A stretch of DNA of 64,000 nucleotides from NCBI GenBank assembly GCA_039621445.1, contig CP154955.1, positions 25,580,354 to 25,644,353 on the forward strand, in the 5' to 3' direction. This DNA is from Euglena gracilis (lineage: Eukaryota; Euglenida; Euglenophyceae; Euglenales). The notes under the pieces are model-generated. The model saw only the letters and a list, made by a program, of their open reading frames with translations. It did not search any database and was not told the DNA's origin. Both the position numbers and the translations under genes were made by a program. Below are positions 37,985-50,800 of the stretch, piece by piece (position 1 is the first letter of the stretch; each line of letters opens with the position of its first letter).

Positions 37985-40900
37985 TCAGTTGTGGTACTCC
38001 ACGACGTGCTCCTTCACCTTCTTGCCCTTCGCCTTCTTGCCGGTGCACGTCCCCTCCGTCCCGAACTTCACCACCATGTTGGTCGTCGCGAACGACACCT
38101 TCTTCTTGTCGCCCTTCGCCTTCGTCTTGGAGTCCACCCCGGAGGCCAGCGGCGGCCGATCCAGCCCGAGCGGTGGCAGCCCGGCCTGGGGGAAGAATAC
38201 CCCAAAGAGGCAAGAGGAGCATTAAGAACAGGGGAAGGAGGGTCGGTCACCCAAGTTTGAGGTCCAAAAATCTTGACGGAACGTTGATTTGAATAAAAAC
38301 CAAAAAAACCCTCCCGAGGGCATCCACTCAGCACAACCCCCCACCCCCCAAGGGGACCCAACCACCTGCCCAACACCAGGGTTCCTCCCATTTCTGTGCT
38401 GGCCGAGGCCAAAAATGTGTCCGCCATTTTACGTGATTTCCCATGAATTTCCATGAATTTCCATGAATTTCCTTTTAAAAAGAATCAAAAGCCACACATT
38501 CCATTCTGCACCAGAGCCATGTTTGGGCGGTTGTGGCAGCAGATTGTCTCTCCGTGTTATAATTCTGGAGATTTTGTTTGTTTGTTTGGCAATGCAGCAT
38601 GCAAAAGGGGAACAAATATTTTAAAATGCAAAACCTTGCCAGTATTGTTCAAAAGGCTGACACATGGCACCCACCTTCCCTTGCACCAATACCAAAATGT
38701 TTATGATTGCACGCAGGGGTTGTCCCACAAAAAACCAACGAAAAAATCCCTGTGTGCATGCTTATCCAAATATGTAGGCGAAAATGGAAACTGCTCAAAA
38801 CGGAGGGAAAAGCGCAAAAAAAACTGCTTGAGTGATGCGGTCAAAATAACTTGAAAGTGAGGGAAAACAAGGTTCTGTGGCCTCCAAAATTACCTGAATT
38901 ATTAATTTTTTGGCAACCGCAGTTTTTTTTGTCTGATTTTTGTTTTGCATGTTTAGTTGAAACACAAAGGTTGTGGTATTGGATTCAGCGGTGTCCAAAG
39001 GGCTTTCAAAACTTTTGTTATGCTTGGGTTCGGGCAAATTGGACTGCCCACTTTTACGCCGCAGCTGGCCGAAGCCGAAGTCTCAACCAGTTGGAACCTG
39101 CTCCTAAATTCAAACAAAGGCATGCCCCTAATCCAGGAGCTGTACAGCCAATTCTGCAGCCTGGCGGAGACGGGGGCCAATGGAATGCTGCGGTATGTCC
39201 CTTGGATGCAGGTCCCCCCCCCCTTTGCCCAACGACCACCCCCAAAATACCGACCACCCCCCGGTCGAGGGTTGGTGGTCAGGGGGTGCGTACGGTTCCA
39301 AATGAAGCGTTGCCAGCCGGCGACAGCCTGAAATGACCCCACCAAAGACCACCCCGTTGGAGACTCCACCCCGGAATTTTCAACGGCCCGGCACACGACA
39401 CGCCCGGGGGCCTCTCCCCCGGCCGGCCCGGCCGGCCGGCCCTCGGCCCGGGCCGGGCTGGGGGCGCCCTCCTTCTCCGTGACGCGCTGCTGCTGCTGCT
39501 GCACGATGCGGTCCAGCACGCGGTCCGTGAGGTCCGCCTTGCGGTCCCGCGCCTCCAGCTTCGCGGCGTGCTTCTCCTTGAAGTACGCCTCCGTCACCCC
39601 CATTTTCGCCTGCCGGCTCGCCACCTTGCCCTCCTCCGCCGCCGCCGCGTCGCCCCGCAGCCGGCCCCTCCGCCGGGAGGGCACCCCCAGACGCTTGCGG
39701 GGATTCCCCGCCAGCCCGGCCCACCCCCGCCCCCGCCCAAGCGGGAGGGCCCAAGGTGGGGGGCACCGCTGGCACCACCCACCTTGGGCACCAACCGGTG
39801 AGTGTACCGGCGGCTGGGAAGACGGTCGCGACAAGACAACGACCGCATCCGTCGCATCAATCCCGAAACCAAGCAAAAAAAAGAGCCCAATCGTTGCAAA
39901 ATTTTTCATTCGAATAAAACGTTTTGACTTTTTGGCTTGTTTGCCAAAAACTTTCTGCCTTTATTTTGCGGACCCCTTACAAATGGGTTCGGTGCCCCCA
40001 CCCAAATAATTACCTTGGCGAAAACTGAAATAGCATTCATCCGTGCCATTTTGCCCTCAACGAATAACAGCTGCAGAATTGCCATTCTTCATGCAGAACC
40101 CGAGCGTCAGAAGGAGATCCTTGAGCGAGGGGGGGACTCCAGGGAGGGTCTGGCCAGCCAGCATTTTCCCCCCAACCAGCTCTCACTGCAACCAATTTCC
40201 TCTGATTGGTCTTGAAAGGACGTCGGTGGGCGGGGGAGGGGGGGGAGGGGTCAGGCAGGCAGATATGCTTCGGTGGTGCGCCGCATGCCCACCGTCCCCC
40301 CATCGCTGCACGCGAATGGAGGCTGGGGAGCCCCTGCCACCCCGGGACCCCGAGGGGCCTGCTGGCCAGCGGCCAGCACCTCCAGCGTTTGCTTGTCCGT
40401 CACGAACTTCTTCTTCGCGCCCATCCGGGGGATGGGGACGTGGGCATCGCCATCCTCATCGTCATCGTCCTCACCGAAGATTCCCTCAGTGAAAGAGGGG
40501 AGGGGGGCTCGTTGCTGGGCACAAATCCACCAGACTGTGTTCAAAAAAGAAAACCAACTGCCCAACTCCACCCACCCCCTCCCCAAACACCCAAATCAGC
40601 CAAAATCCTCAAAAAATGATCGTCCGGACTTGCCCTGCCTGTGCAACACTGGGGGGGGGGGGGGGGGCAGCATCGACTGCTCTCCGCTCGCCCACTCTCA
40701 CAAACCCACCGACCACCCACCCTGGGGCTGCCCGGGCTGGGGTTAAGTGAACCTTCGGCCATCCCCGCGCTTCCGCTTCCGCTCCTTCGCGGGGGCGACC
40801 CGCATCCCCACCACCTCCCCGCCGCGCGCCTGCACAGCCCAAGGGGGCTACAGCGAAGGCAAAACACGTGGATGCTCTGGAACTGTCAGCTCAGTAGGGG

Positions 40901-43900
40901 TTGGAGGTGCAACATGGACCTCCAACCATGATGACAGAATGCCAACAAAAATGACAGAAACGTTTGATCCAAGGAAAAAAGCGGATCCAGAATGTGGAAT
41001 TTCAAGGTCTGAAAAATTTCCCAGCCAGTATCGAAAAGTCGCTGTGAAGAAAAAAAACTGAACAAAAGGCAAAAAATCATTTTTTGCCCAAAATAAAAAA
41101 AAACAAAAAAAGCCGTGTTTGCGCCCTTCTCCCCCGAGCCCAGCCATAGCCACCAGCTATCACAAATTTCAGCATGGTGGCCGCAGAGTTTCAAGTTCTA
41201 TGTTTCTGTTCCTCTGCAGGTAACGCCCTGAACAAACCGCAGCCGTTTCGCCTCCCGGATCGCCGCACTGATGCGTGCTTGCTTGTCACGTGTCTCCTTT
41301 GGCATGTCGGTGATCGGCAGGCTGACGCTCAGGATGTTGTGCTCGAACTGCGCGACGGCCTTCGTCGGGTCACATGTGACGCCCCCGAAATACGGCTGGT
41401 TGACCTGGTACTTCTTGGACCACTTCAGGGTGTCGAGCACGAAGTGCGTGGGCGTCGGGGGCATGCCCCGCCCATCCTGACGTCCTAACCATACATCTGT
41501 TGAAAGACCTCAGAGGGTTGCTGGGCTAGGGCTAGAAACCTAGGGGGGTGGGCTAGCCCCCCCCCCCGGGGGGGGGGGGGGGAGCTGGATCCCAGCTGGA
41601 CCTGAACTGGGCCGGGCTGGGCCGAAATTGGACAATTGCCTAAAAAAAAATGACACGCAAAACATAGTTTTGAAAAAAATGAGCACAACAAAAACGCCCC
41701 AAAAAAACCCAAAACCCCAATTTGTTGGCCATTCTTGAACACTTTTTCGGCTGGACCCCGAAAAAGGGGCTGGCTAGAAGGGCTAGCACAGGGTTCGATA
41801 TAAGGACAGGTGGGGGGGTGGTCCGGACCCCCCCCCTGCGGGCCAGGAGGGGGGGGGTGGGGGGGACACCCCCACCTAAACAGTGGCGCGGTCCGGGTGA
41901 CCGATTTTCGGCCCGGCGCAAATCGCCGGGCCAAAAATTTGACATCCAGCAAAATCAAATCGCAAGCAGTACATGGTGTTTTTTCATCAGGTCAATGGCA
42001 GAAAATTACCAAAAACTCCGGCGCGAAGCGCCGGAGGAAAATTGACCTTTGTGGGGGGGGTCCCCGGTACCCCCCCAGGGTCGGTCCGGACCCCCTGGCA
42101 GGTGGGGGTGGGGTCCGGACACCCCTGCGGGCCAGGAGGGGGGGGAACACCCCCCCACCTAAACCATGTACGCCCTCCTTATATCGAACCCTGGGCTAAG
42201 AGCACCCCCCTGGGGGGTGCTGCTGCGGCTGGGTTGGGCCAAAATGGCCCCGACTCCCCGGGGGTGGGGGGGGAATCTGCAAAACCTTAAAGAGATGTAT
42301 GGTCCTAACCCGACACCGGAACCACAGGATGCGACTGAGATAAAAAAAAAATCCCCCATCACGCCACGTCCATGACTGCAAGGCTTTCACCGTGGTGACT
42401 TAGCACTCGATCCAGAAGCTGGAAAAAAAGAGCATCGTGCATGTATACTGTGACTGTCTTGTCTTGCATGGGTGGGATGTGCACAATGACGTTACTGGGA
42501 TGGTTGGTTCATTGGGGGTGGGCAGTTGGCGGCAGCCGGGTTGTTCCGGGAGGGTTACCGTGGGAGGTGGCGAACGGAGGCGGCGCCGTGGCCAGCCACG
42601 GTCATCCATGGCCAGCCACGGTCAGCCATGGCCAGCCGAGGTGCCACCACAGGTGGCGCCGCAGCGGCCGCGGCTGGTTGCGGCGCAAGCACCAAAACCA
42701 CTGGGGCCTATTATGTTGGTGGTGTGTTTGTGGTACCCTCCCTTTTGTGTAGATCCCTCAACGTGTATCTATGCATATCTGCTTCCAAAATATCAAGTGC
42801 CCATAGTACAAGGTTCTTGGTTTGATCCCAGTGGACGCAATTTGACCTATTTTGATATTTTTCTCGTGTACTTTTTTTTTAAAAAAAACGGTGATCCGTG
42901 TGGGAAACCTCGCAAACAGAATAATCAATATCCACCTCTAGAAAACTATGTGCATTTGAGCAGGAGCTGATGAGGACGAAATAAAATCCCGTTTGTGTGC
43001 AAGATGACCTAAACCTATCCATTTCATTGACAACATCAATCCCTTTGTCTCGTGGACCAAATCCTATCCAGGGGGGAATAATGTGGCAATTTTTTTCCAA
43101 ATTATGCTGGTAATTGTGCGGGATTATGCAGGATAATGCAAAAAAGATGCGGAGTAAAATTGGACAAAATTGATGTTGTTCGCATTCATGCAAAGTCGCA
43201 AACCTGCAACTTTAGCCTAAAATGCTGGACCAAAATGCTACACCGGGTCCTATCTTGGGCTTTAGGCCCGAAAAGGTTTCTTGCGAGTGGCAAAAAAGTT
43301 TGCCAAAAGCGTCCGCATTTTTACGAAGAGCCTTTAAATACATTTATCCAGAGCTGGCAAAACTTCTTTGCACTGCAGCAAAATATTTTTTGCACTTATT
43401 ACCAAAATTTTGCATTCCATCCTTCTATTTTTGCTCAGTGGTAAAAACCTCATCAACACCAAATTGCTTCAGATCCATCAAGGGGGGGGGGGGGCAAATG
43501 TGCAAGCCCAGAGAAAATGCAAAAAAATTACTCAAAAACATGCAAAAATGGCACCAATTTTAAGGAAATCTTTGGAAATATGAGGAAATTTTCATTTTCA
43601 AAAAATGCAAAAAGTGCAAAAAAAAAACTTGCATTTTTTGTGTTTTTTTTCCCACACAAAATGCACAAAATTTTATTTGAATTTAATGAAAACTGTGCGA
43701 AATTGCTGTGCGAAAATGAATTTAAAAGAACAACTGTGCGAAATTGCTAATCAAAATGAATTCGGAAAAATGCAAACATTTTGGTTCCATGTGCAACTGT
43801 TTTCGACAAAATGTGCAGACAAGTCAAACCATTTTTGACATAAAGTGCACGCAAGTTTATGGGAAAAATGCAAACATTTGGGGTGGGGTGAGGGGTATGC

Positions 43901-46642
43901 ATTAAATGAAAGAACACGTGATTGCCTCCCTCCTCAGCACCATGAAAAGTTGATGTGGTACACCCCACAAATAATTTCTGGGCCTTTCATTTTTGAAATT
44001 TTTCAAAACAAGCAAATTATGTGGCCCCCATTCCCCTCCCCCTGCCCTATCCCTTTCATTGGCAACATCATTCCTTTCGTTTTCACCCCTTTTGTGTGCG
44101 GGTTGACCAAGCCCATTCATTAACAACATCTCCATCTTTGCACACGTATCCCTTTCCCACATCTCGAACCCCCCCCAAAACCCCCCACACCCCCAGACCC
44201 ACCCGACCCCCATACCCCCCTGGCCCTCCTGCGCATAACCATCTGTTTCATCTCCTGTTATGTGCATTCCAAAAACATGACAAGATAACAAGATATCAAC
44301 ACACCACACACAACAAACCGAATAAATTACTTCAAATGTGCAACTGGAAATAACGGAGGTGGCGCCGCAGCAGTCGCAGCTGGGCGGTGGCTGGCCGCGG
44401 CCGGCCACAGCACTGCCAAAATTGACCCTTGGCGGCGGCCGCGCCTGCCGCGGCGCCACGTCCCACGATTCCACCCCCCACGGCAACTCGTCCCGATTAT
44501 TCCTGCATCGCCTCCCATCTCACCATGTGGGCATGATGGAAAAGACAGCACCTTCCGGACTCTGAGAACTCTCGGGCCGTCAAGGAGACCGGCGGGGGAT
44601 GGCTGGGTCGCAGTTGATGTACTGCGGGGGGCAGTGGTGCAGGTCGACCTTGATCTCGCGCAGGAACGAAGGGCTGACCCGCACAACAACACGCTGCCCC
44701 CAAGCTGTGTGGGTGGGTGGGGGGGGCCTCCCCCAGCGTCGCCGCCATCCGTCCCTGGCCTCCAGGCACTTCGTCCGGCCGTTGATGCGGGAGTGGATGG
44801 GCGGCACGGCCTGGCCCTCGTCCTCCGCCTCCGCCCCCCCGTCCAGCGTGGGCAGAATGCGGCCACGGCGCTGCCGGGGCCCGCCGTGACCCGCGCCGGA
44901 GGTCGGGGCCCCTCATCCCCCCCCCCTTGGTTGCACTCAGGCTTCTTGTCTGTTTATGGCCGGCGCCAACTTCGCTTCCGGCCCAGTGTGTGTGGTGAGG
45001 CATTCCCCCCGGGGCACTTCTCTTAAAAAACCAAAAGGCTCACAAAGGTGTCAGGCGTGAGCGGTGCAAGCCACTTGAATTGAATTGGAACCACGAGTTA
45101 AATTGCGACGGAGCCGGTGAAGGTTGCAGTCGCATACCTGCAAGCAGAATGCAAATGGCCTGAGATACAGAAAAAATCATAAAACCCTTTTCCTTGCCAT
45201 GACACAGATGCACCCCCCAAATAACCCCCCCCCCCCGCAAATCAGACTCCCTCCAAGAAAATACCCTCCTACCAATTCTCAGCAATCAAAAAAAAGACTC
45301 CCAAAGCAAGACCTCCTCAAGGACAAAGCAAACCAAAAAGAAATGGATGCTCCCTGTGTGCCCAAAGTGGGTGAGTTTGCTTAACTTCTTCAATATTGTT
45401 GATTTCTCCCATTTTTCATGAATTAAAGGGGTTTTTTCAAGATGATTTATCAATGGCGAAAAAACACTTTTTGGACCCCTTTTTGGACGGTCTGCGAGAA
45501 ATTTTTCGGGCCAGCAAAAATCCAAAAAATCGAACTCCAAAATAAGATCCTCACTTGGGTTTTTCAGCTATCAACTCGAAAATTAGCCCTGGAGTCCTTT
45601 TGGCGGAGGGGTCATCCAAATGAAGCTTACCAAAACAACGTGAAGCAAATGTCTCCAGGCCAAAAAAAAAAAAACGATGGACAAACATCGATAAGTCGAA
45701 GCCTTAAAGAAATTTTGGTATTTGTCCAGCAGCCACCTTGGGTGAAGATTGGTCGCTTGAGCTTCTTCTTGAGCACTTTCCTCGCGGGAATGTGATCGCT
45801 TGCCGCGGATAACTCCATGGGGATTCAACCGTCCCTCAAAGACTCTGCCACCCGGTGTTAAAATCAACACCCGCCGGACTTGTTATGGGGGTCTTGTCCG
45901 AGAGGCATCTTTTTTTCAACTTTTTTCCCTTCAAAATGTTTGCCTGCAACAATGGACTGTTGTGGATGACTCCCAAACATCATTTTTGAACCTGTGGCAC
46001 CTGGGCAAAACGTCAATCATTCAGTCGGGAAACCATGCTAGCTGAACCACACCATCCAAACACTGCGAAATTCCACTGCAAAAAGTGGTCAATTTTGCCA
46101 AAAAAAAGTTGGGTTTGAGGGGTTTAGGGTTCAAATTTCAGCTGCAGCATCCCCCAAAGAGAATTTCGACGGTATGTCTTGGTTTCGGGTCCCAGCCAGG
46201 GACAACCCAGCACCCAGTTTCATCTCAGCCGACCTCCCTGGGGGTTCCTTGCAGTCCACTGGCTCCCGGCCAGAGATTCACCCCGTCACCCAGGGGCTGA
46301 GGGGCACTGTGTCCCAGACCAAAAACAACCCACCCACCCACTTTAATTTTGAAACCCCCCCCGGGGGTCGACCCACCCAAAACTCACCCAACGCAGCCAA
46401 AAACCCCAAAACTTTTTCCAGCCTGGCGGACTGACCCTTGGCACAACATGGGGGGGGGGGGGGGCGTCCAGTGGCCTGAAACCCAACTGCCTGCCAGGTG
46501 TTAGTGAAGCAGCTATTTCAAGCAATCTCATCTGCATTGCTCTTCTCTCTTCCCTTTTTCGCTTGCGAAGTAATCGCTTCTCAGCAAAAGACAGCTTCTT
46601 GGTGCTCTTTTTTTCTCGAATTGGAGGTCGGAGACTGGTCAT
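37985..46642 (-). CDS. Basic nuclear-type protein of unknown function, multi-exon
   Basis: Not recognised. Supported exons on the minus strand: 46642-46483 (starts MTSLRPPIREKK, then the basic KRLLRKRKREERR), 44911-44590, 42334-42305 plus 41484-41225, 40484-40380, 39693-39397, 38185-37985 (ends KEHVVEYHN, TGA). The last four joins are all phase 0. Features: acidic patch FGEDDDDEDGD, a helical charged region (KEKHAAKLEARDRKADL, QQQQQ), and KKVSFA, which matches an RVxF-type PP1-docking motif. At least one exon is missing between 44590 and 42334, where phases disagree. 44911-44590 may contain an in-frame intron. The 42334-41225 exon is split by a nested nonconventional intron. Charge pattern suggests a nuclear or nucleolar role, which is a guess. 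Confidence 0.6.
41490..42301. mobile_element. Outer element of a nested pair, CATACATCT family
   Basis: 812 bp, ends CATACATCTGTTGAAAG and CCTTAAAGAGATGTATG, perfect 8-bp duplications GTCCTAAC at 41482-41489 and 42302-42309. It interrupts a coding exon. A fragment similar to its right part is at 13370-13470. Confidence 0.85.
41789..42193. mobile_element. Inner element of the nested pair, CAGGGTTCGATATAAGGA family
   Basis: 405 bp with an 18-bp perfect terminal inverted repeat CAGGGTTCGATATAAGGA. Duplications are GGCTAGCA and GGCTAAGA (7 of 8). It is inserted in the outer element and holds the hairpin CCGGCGCGAAGCGCCGG. Confidence 0.9.
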
Positions 46643-46682
46643 AATAGTTGGCTTCTCATCGAAATTGCCCAACACAAAGCCA

Positions 46683-46690
46683 GATTCTGG
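46683..46690 (-). promoter_or_regulatory. Probable trans-splice acceptor of the 37985-46642 gene
   Basis: TTATTGGTGCCAG precedes AATCTGG, 44 bases upstream of the chosen ATG (46642). The frame stays open up to the AG, so this could also be an ordinary acceptor with a further upstream coding exon; a weak candidate is 47034-46933. Confidence 0.35.
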
Positions 46691-46932
46691 CACCAATAAA
46701 ATTATTTTTTTTTCATTTTGGGATTAGACAATTCAAATACAATATAACCCATCTAAATAATCCAAATAGCAATATATAAAATCTCTGGTTTTTGTACTCC
46801 TGCAGGATTTCCAAGCCATCAGGGGGGGATGTTAGACAAAAACCTGGGCACTTTGCAATACAATTTCACTTCAATCAGGCTTCTTTTTGAGCCCGGGGGG
46901 AGGGGGTCCTGAACAATAGCACCAGCGAAAAC

Positions 46933-47034
46933 CTCCTGCGCAAAAACAACAACGTTGGAGGTCTGACCCCTCTTGTCCAAATTTGCCCATATGGCTTTTG
47001 CCATACCATCTTTAAAAGCGCTTCCAGGCAACCC
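46933..47034 (-). CDS. Possible coding exon, unassigned
   Basis: 34 codons, phase 0-0, between acceptor ATTGACAG and donor GAG|GTTTTC. It contains AFKDGMAKAIWANLDKRGQ. Its phase does not match the next downstream exon, so it may be leader sequence or chance. Confidence 0.25.
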
Positions 47035-47329
47035 CTGTCAATGCTGGCTATGGAGGCAAAGACTTGGTCAAAGGGAAAACTTTGGGCTGAAATGGCCAAA
47101 GTGGCACAACACTACCCAAACTAGTCACCTTCACCAAGTCACTGCCCGCACACATCCTGGACACAGGTTGCCGCATTTTGTTGCCAAAAATCTGGGGCAA
47201 TCCACAAAAATGTGGACAAACTCGCGGATTGGCATAAAGAAAGGGCCATAAAAAGGCGGGGATATGGGTATGACCCACACGGGGGGGGGGGTATTAACTA
47301 AGATTAAGCATCTCCAGGGGGTCATTTTT

Positions 47330-47460
47330 TTTGCGTTTTTGATGGAGTAGGTTTAGGGTTAGGAGTTCGGCCTAACTTTAGGCCTAACTTGTACACCCAA
47401 CACTGATCTATAAGTTCGGCCTAACGTTAGATCCAACTCCTAACCCTAACCCTATGACAT
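47330..47460. repeat. Repeat with telomere-like TTAGGG/CCCTAA segments
   Basis: Contains TTTAGGGTTAGG and the inverse CCTAACCCTAACCCT, plus GGCCTAACTTGTACACC and GATCTATAAGTT-like blocks shared with the element at 15876. It is internal, not a chromosome end. Confidence 0.7.
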
Positions 47461-47827
47461 CAACTCAAGGTTTTTCGCCGAAATGCCCCCCCCGGGGGGT
47501 GGCCATTGAGCATCTCCCTGCCCATAAAAAATGAAAATAATGCTTTCAGAAATTTAATGAAAAGAGAGCAAAACGTTAGATCTGTCTTTCACATATTTAA
47601 TTATTTTAATGATTTCATTATCAATATTATTTCATTATTCTATTTTAGTTTTATACAGAAAATAATCCAAAGTTTTAGAGGGAACCCTCAAACTTATGAA
47701 GACAAGATAGGAACACAATGATGTAATGGAACAGTTGTGAACACTGCAAGTTTCCGGATGCAAGAATCAATGCATTGGGTGTCCTTCTTTAAAATAAAAT
47801 AAAACAGTGGAATGCACTTGAGACATT

Positions 47828-50800
47828 TTAAGCACGCAATGCCAAAATCTGCAGAGGCCCCCGCAGTGCCTTTTCCTTCTCCTTCTTCTTTTGCTTCTTC
47901 GTCTTGAGGACAGGAGGAGGCAGAACCATTTTGTCTTCAAAGAACACCCTGCGTTGGTGGAGAAAACACACATATAACTGCATAAAAATTACAATCCAGT
48001 GAAAATTGACGGAGCTGACAAGCATGAATCAACAATATTGCTCTGTGTAAAGCTTTGAGAAGGGCGATTTGATTTTCAATTCATGAGATATTTTGGCAAA
48101 AAAAAGACGTGAGGGAAAACCAAGGGCGTGGAGAAGGGGGAGGAGGTTAGACTTCTGCAGTTGGACTTCAGGTCATAACCTGCATATGTAGTGGTTGCCC
48201 CTGCCCGACCTGTGTTTGTGCGGAGCAAGCTTCTCTTTCCCCCCTCTGAACCACCCTGTCAACATCGTGCCATGCCACAAGAGGGACGTTACTTCCAACG
48301 TTGCTACCAAAAAACTCCCAAAAAAGGAAGACTTTGAGGCAACCGGGGACAGGCCAAAAAAGGCCTTTCTTGGAAAAAGACCGAGTGATTTCGAGCTTGT
48401 TGTTTGGGGGTTCTGCGGATGACCCCCCCCCAGCCACAACAAAAATTCAACTCCTCAAACCTCAGATCTTTCGAGGTCTCGGGATATTGAAACTCGCAAG
48501 TCAACCACAAGGTCACCATCCACTTTTGAAAACAAAACCCAGCCCCCGCCTCGCCGTCGGACTTGGCAGAACTGAGCCCAAATCTTTCTGCGAAAAAAAA
48601 GGCTCAAAATCCAAAAAAAAGTCAAATGTTGCCAAAAACAGATATTGTGGTAATTCAAAAAAAAGATCAAGTCAGCACTTTGGTGGAAGGCAGGCAGAAA
48701 CCGCCAAAGACATTCAGACTGAAACAAACAGGCGTCTGACGGTGCAGGCAAAAGCGTGGACTTTCTGCAGCTTTGCCCCACGTGAAGTTGACCTCGTGCC
48801 GATGCTCGGGGCTCCCACTGGATCCATTCTGACAGGGTCCATCTCGGATTCAATCTGCCGGCAACGAAGAACTCCACCAGCCAGGTGGCTGACTGTTGGG
48901 CTTGGAGGAGACATCCTCTGCCCCCCCCCCACCATGCGGTGGACCTTTCTCATCTGACTTTTGGAATCGTCCCACTCATGCAGGGTGGAAAATGCACCGC
49001 TGGCCAGGTCTGGAAAATAACAAAACACGACAAAATAAATGTTAATATTAATGTTCCATTGTGCTAACAAAAGGAGGGGTGACCATGAAGAGTTGATGGT
49101 AAACCCCCAAGTTATGCAGCTGGCAGAGCACCGGCACAGCCAATATCTACAGCGGCGGCCTCCAGCCACGAGGCTCCCTCTGACCGCCAGGGCGATATAA
49201 TATGACACGGGGTCCGACAAGCAGTGGGGGAGGGGCAGGGGGAGCAGATAATGCGCCCAGGGTGGGGGAGGGGGGAAGACCAAAGCAGAGAACAGGATTG
49301 GTTTGGGTTGAGCAGGGAAGAGGGATGGGGTGGGGTCAAACCGTCAACGGCGAGCAGCCGGGGGGGGGGGGGGCCGCCGGGGTGCTGCCCGGCACTGTGG
49401 CATTGGGGTGGGTTGAAGTTGCACCTGTCAAACGGGGAAGCGGGGGTGAGGTCCGCCGGAAACGTTGGGTTTGGGGTTTTGCTGACTCATGCTGCGGACA
49501 ACTGCAAGGTATTGTTGACGTTAGGAAGGGGGAAGACAAGGAGGCGAATTGGCCAATGAAGGTCTGTCAATAAAGTGTGTGCTGAGTTCCTTCTGCACAA
49601 CGCCTGTCTCCCGCTTCACCCTCCTTCCGGTGTTGGTTGCAGTCCGGCACCGGGTTTCTTTCCCCGCCCAGCCCTCGCCCAGCCCCGCGACGCCACGGCC
49701 TCGGCGGGATCCGCCCCCGGGGCCCCGTGGCTTGTCTGCTGGTCCACCCACGGAACGAACGGCTTGGGCTGCTGCAGGTCCGCCACGCAAGAGGGGGGGA
49801 AGGGCAGCGATGCGGACGGCAAGGGTGCGGTCGGGGGGGGGGGGGCGAGTCATGTGTGGACGGGGGCAGGCGGGCCGGCGGCGTGGAGCTGCAGCCACTT
49901 GTACGCGGTCGAGACTTCCCTGCCGAGCCGGGGAGGGAGGGGAGGGCAGCGGCCAGCGGTGCAGGATTGACGGCGTCATTTGTTTCCGTATGGCGACAAA
50001 AGCCATCGCGGCAAAAGGGTAAGTTGCGACTGAGGGCAAATGATTTTGGGGGAAAATAACTTCGGTGGTAATCTCGAGAAAGTGTTTGGGCAAGACGGTC
50101 CAAGTTACAGCATGAAAACCACAGAAAAAAAGGCCACAAAAATTCTCTGCCGGACCATTTTCTTGTTGAGTGTGAGGGATTTTTTTTAAGTTTTTAAGTT
50201 GGTTTTGCCAATCATGTTGAAAAGAATTCTTTGAGAAGAGTTGTCAGTCTGAAATGAAATTAAAACAAAAAAATAAAGCATGAAAAAATACAAATTATCT
50301 CATTCTGTCCACATTGCTTTTTCCCCAAAGGGGTTCTTTTTTTTAGAAAAACAATAATCCTTATTTTTGATTTTGTTTCAACAAAAAAAATTTGTAAAAT
50401 TTATCAGCGATTATTCAAAAAACCCCTTCAGATTTGTCCTGTTGTGAAAGCAAAAACCCTCTAGGACCTCGTGAACAAGTTCAAAAAAAAGGCAAAAAAA
50501 GAAAGGCAAAGTTTTCAAGCAAAAATGCAAGGAATATTCACACAAAAAAAAAAACAAAAGTGCAGAAAAATGAGCAATGAATCACAGAATATGAACAAAT
50601 ATAGAAAACGTGTGATGAAATGCACTTTTGTCACAACAGCAGAAGATACCGTTTTGCGATTTCTGCATTCAGTGGAGGGGTCCCAAGAAGACCTCCGAAT
50701 GCCCCCCCCCCCCCGCCGGATCACTTCCACTATTCCAAAAACCAGTCACTCACTGTTTCCCTGGAAAACCAGTCAGTCACTACCCCCCTGGGGGGGGGGG

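Larger units (their letters stand above)
41485..42304 (-). other. Nested nonconventional intron (820 bp)
   Basis: Defined by the 3+element+5 rule on the outer element. Excision leaves a continuous frame GSGVGLGRQDGRGMPPTPTH. The exon is bounded upstream by a strong acceptor (T-run then ATCTCAG at 42335) and downstream by GGC|GTTACC at 41225. Confidence 0.7.

Noticed and set aside
40753-40829. Exon with VVGMRVAPAKERKRKR in the 37985-46642 gene
   Set aside because: Good splice sites, but its phase breaks the otherwise clean joins of its neighbours.
44590-44700. CPPQYINCD as an MT-A70 methyltransferase (METTL3-like) segment
   Set aside because: The short stretch resembles PPQWINCD, but the following sequence does not match and no DPPW catalytic motif was found in the window.
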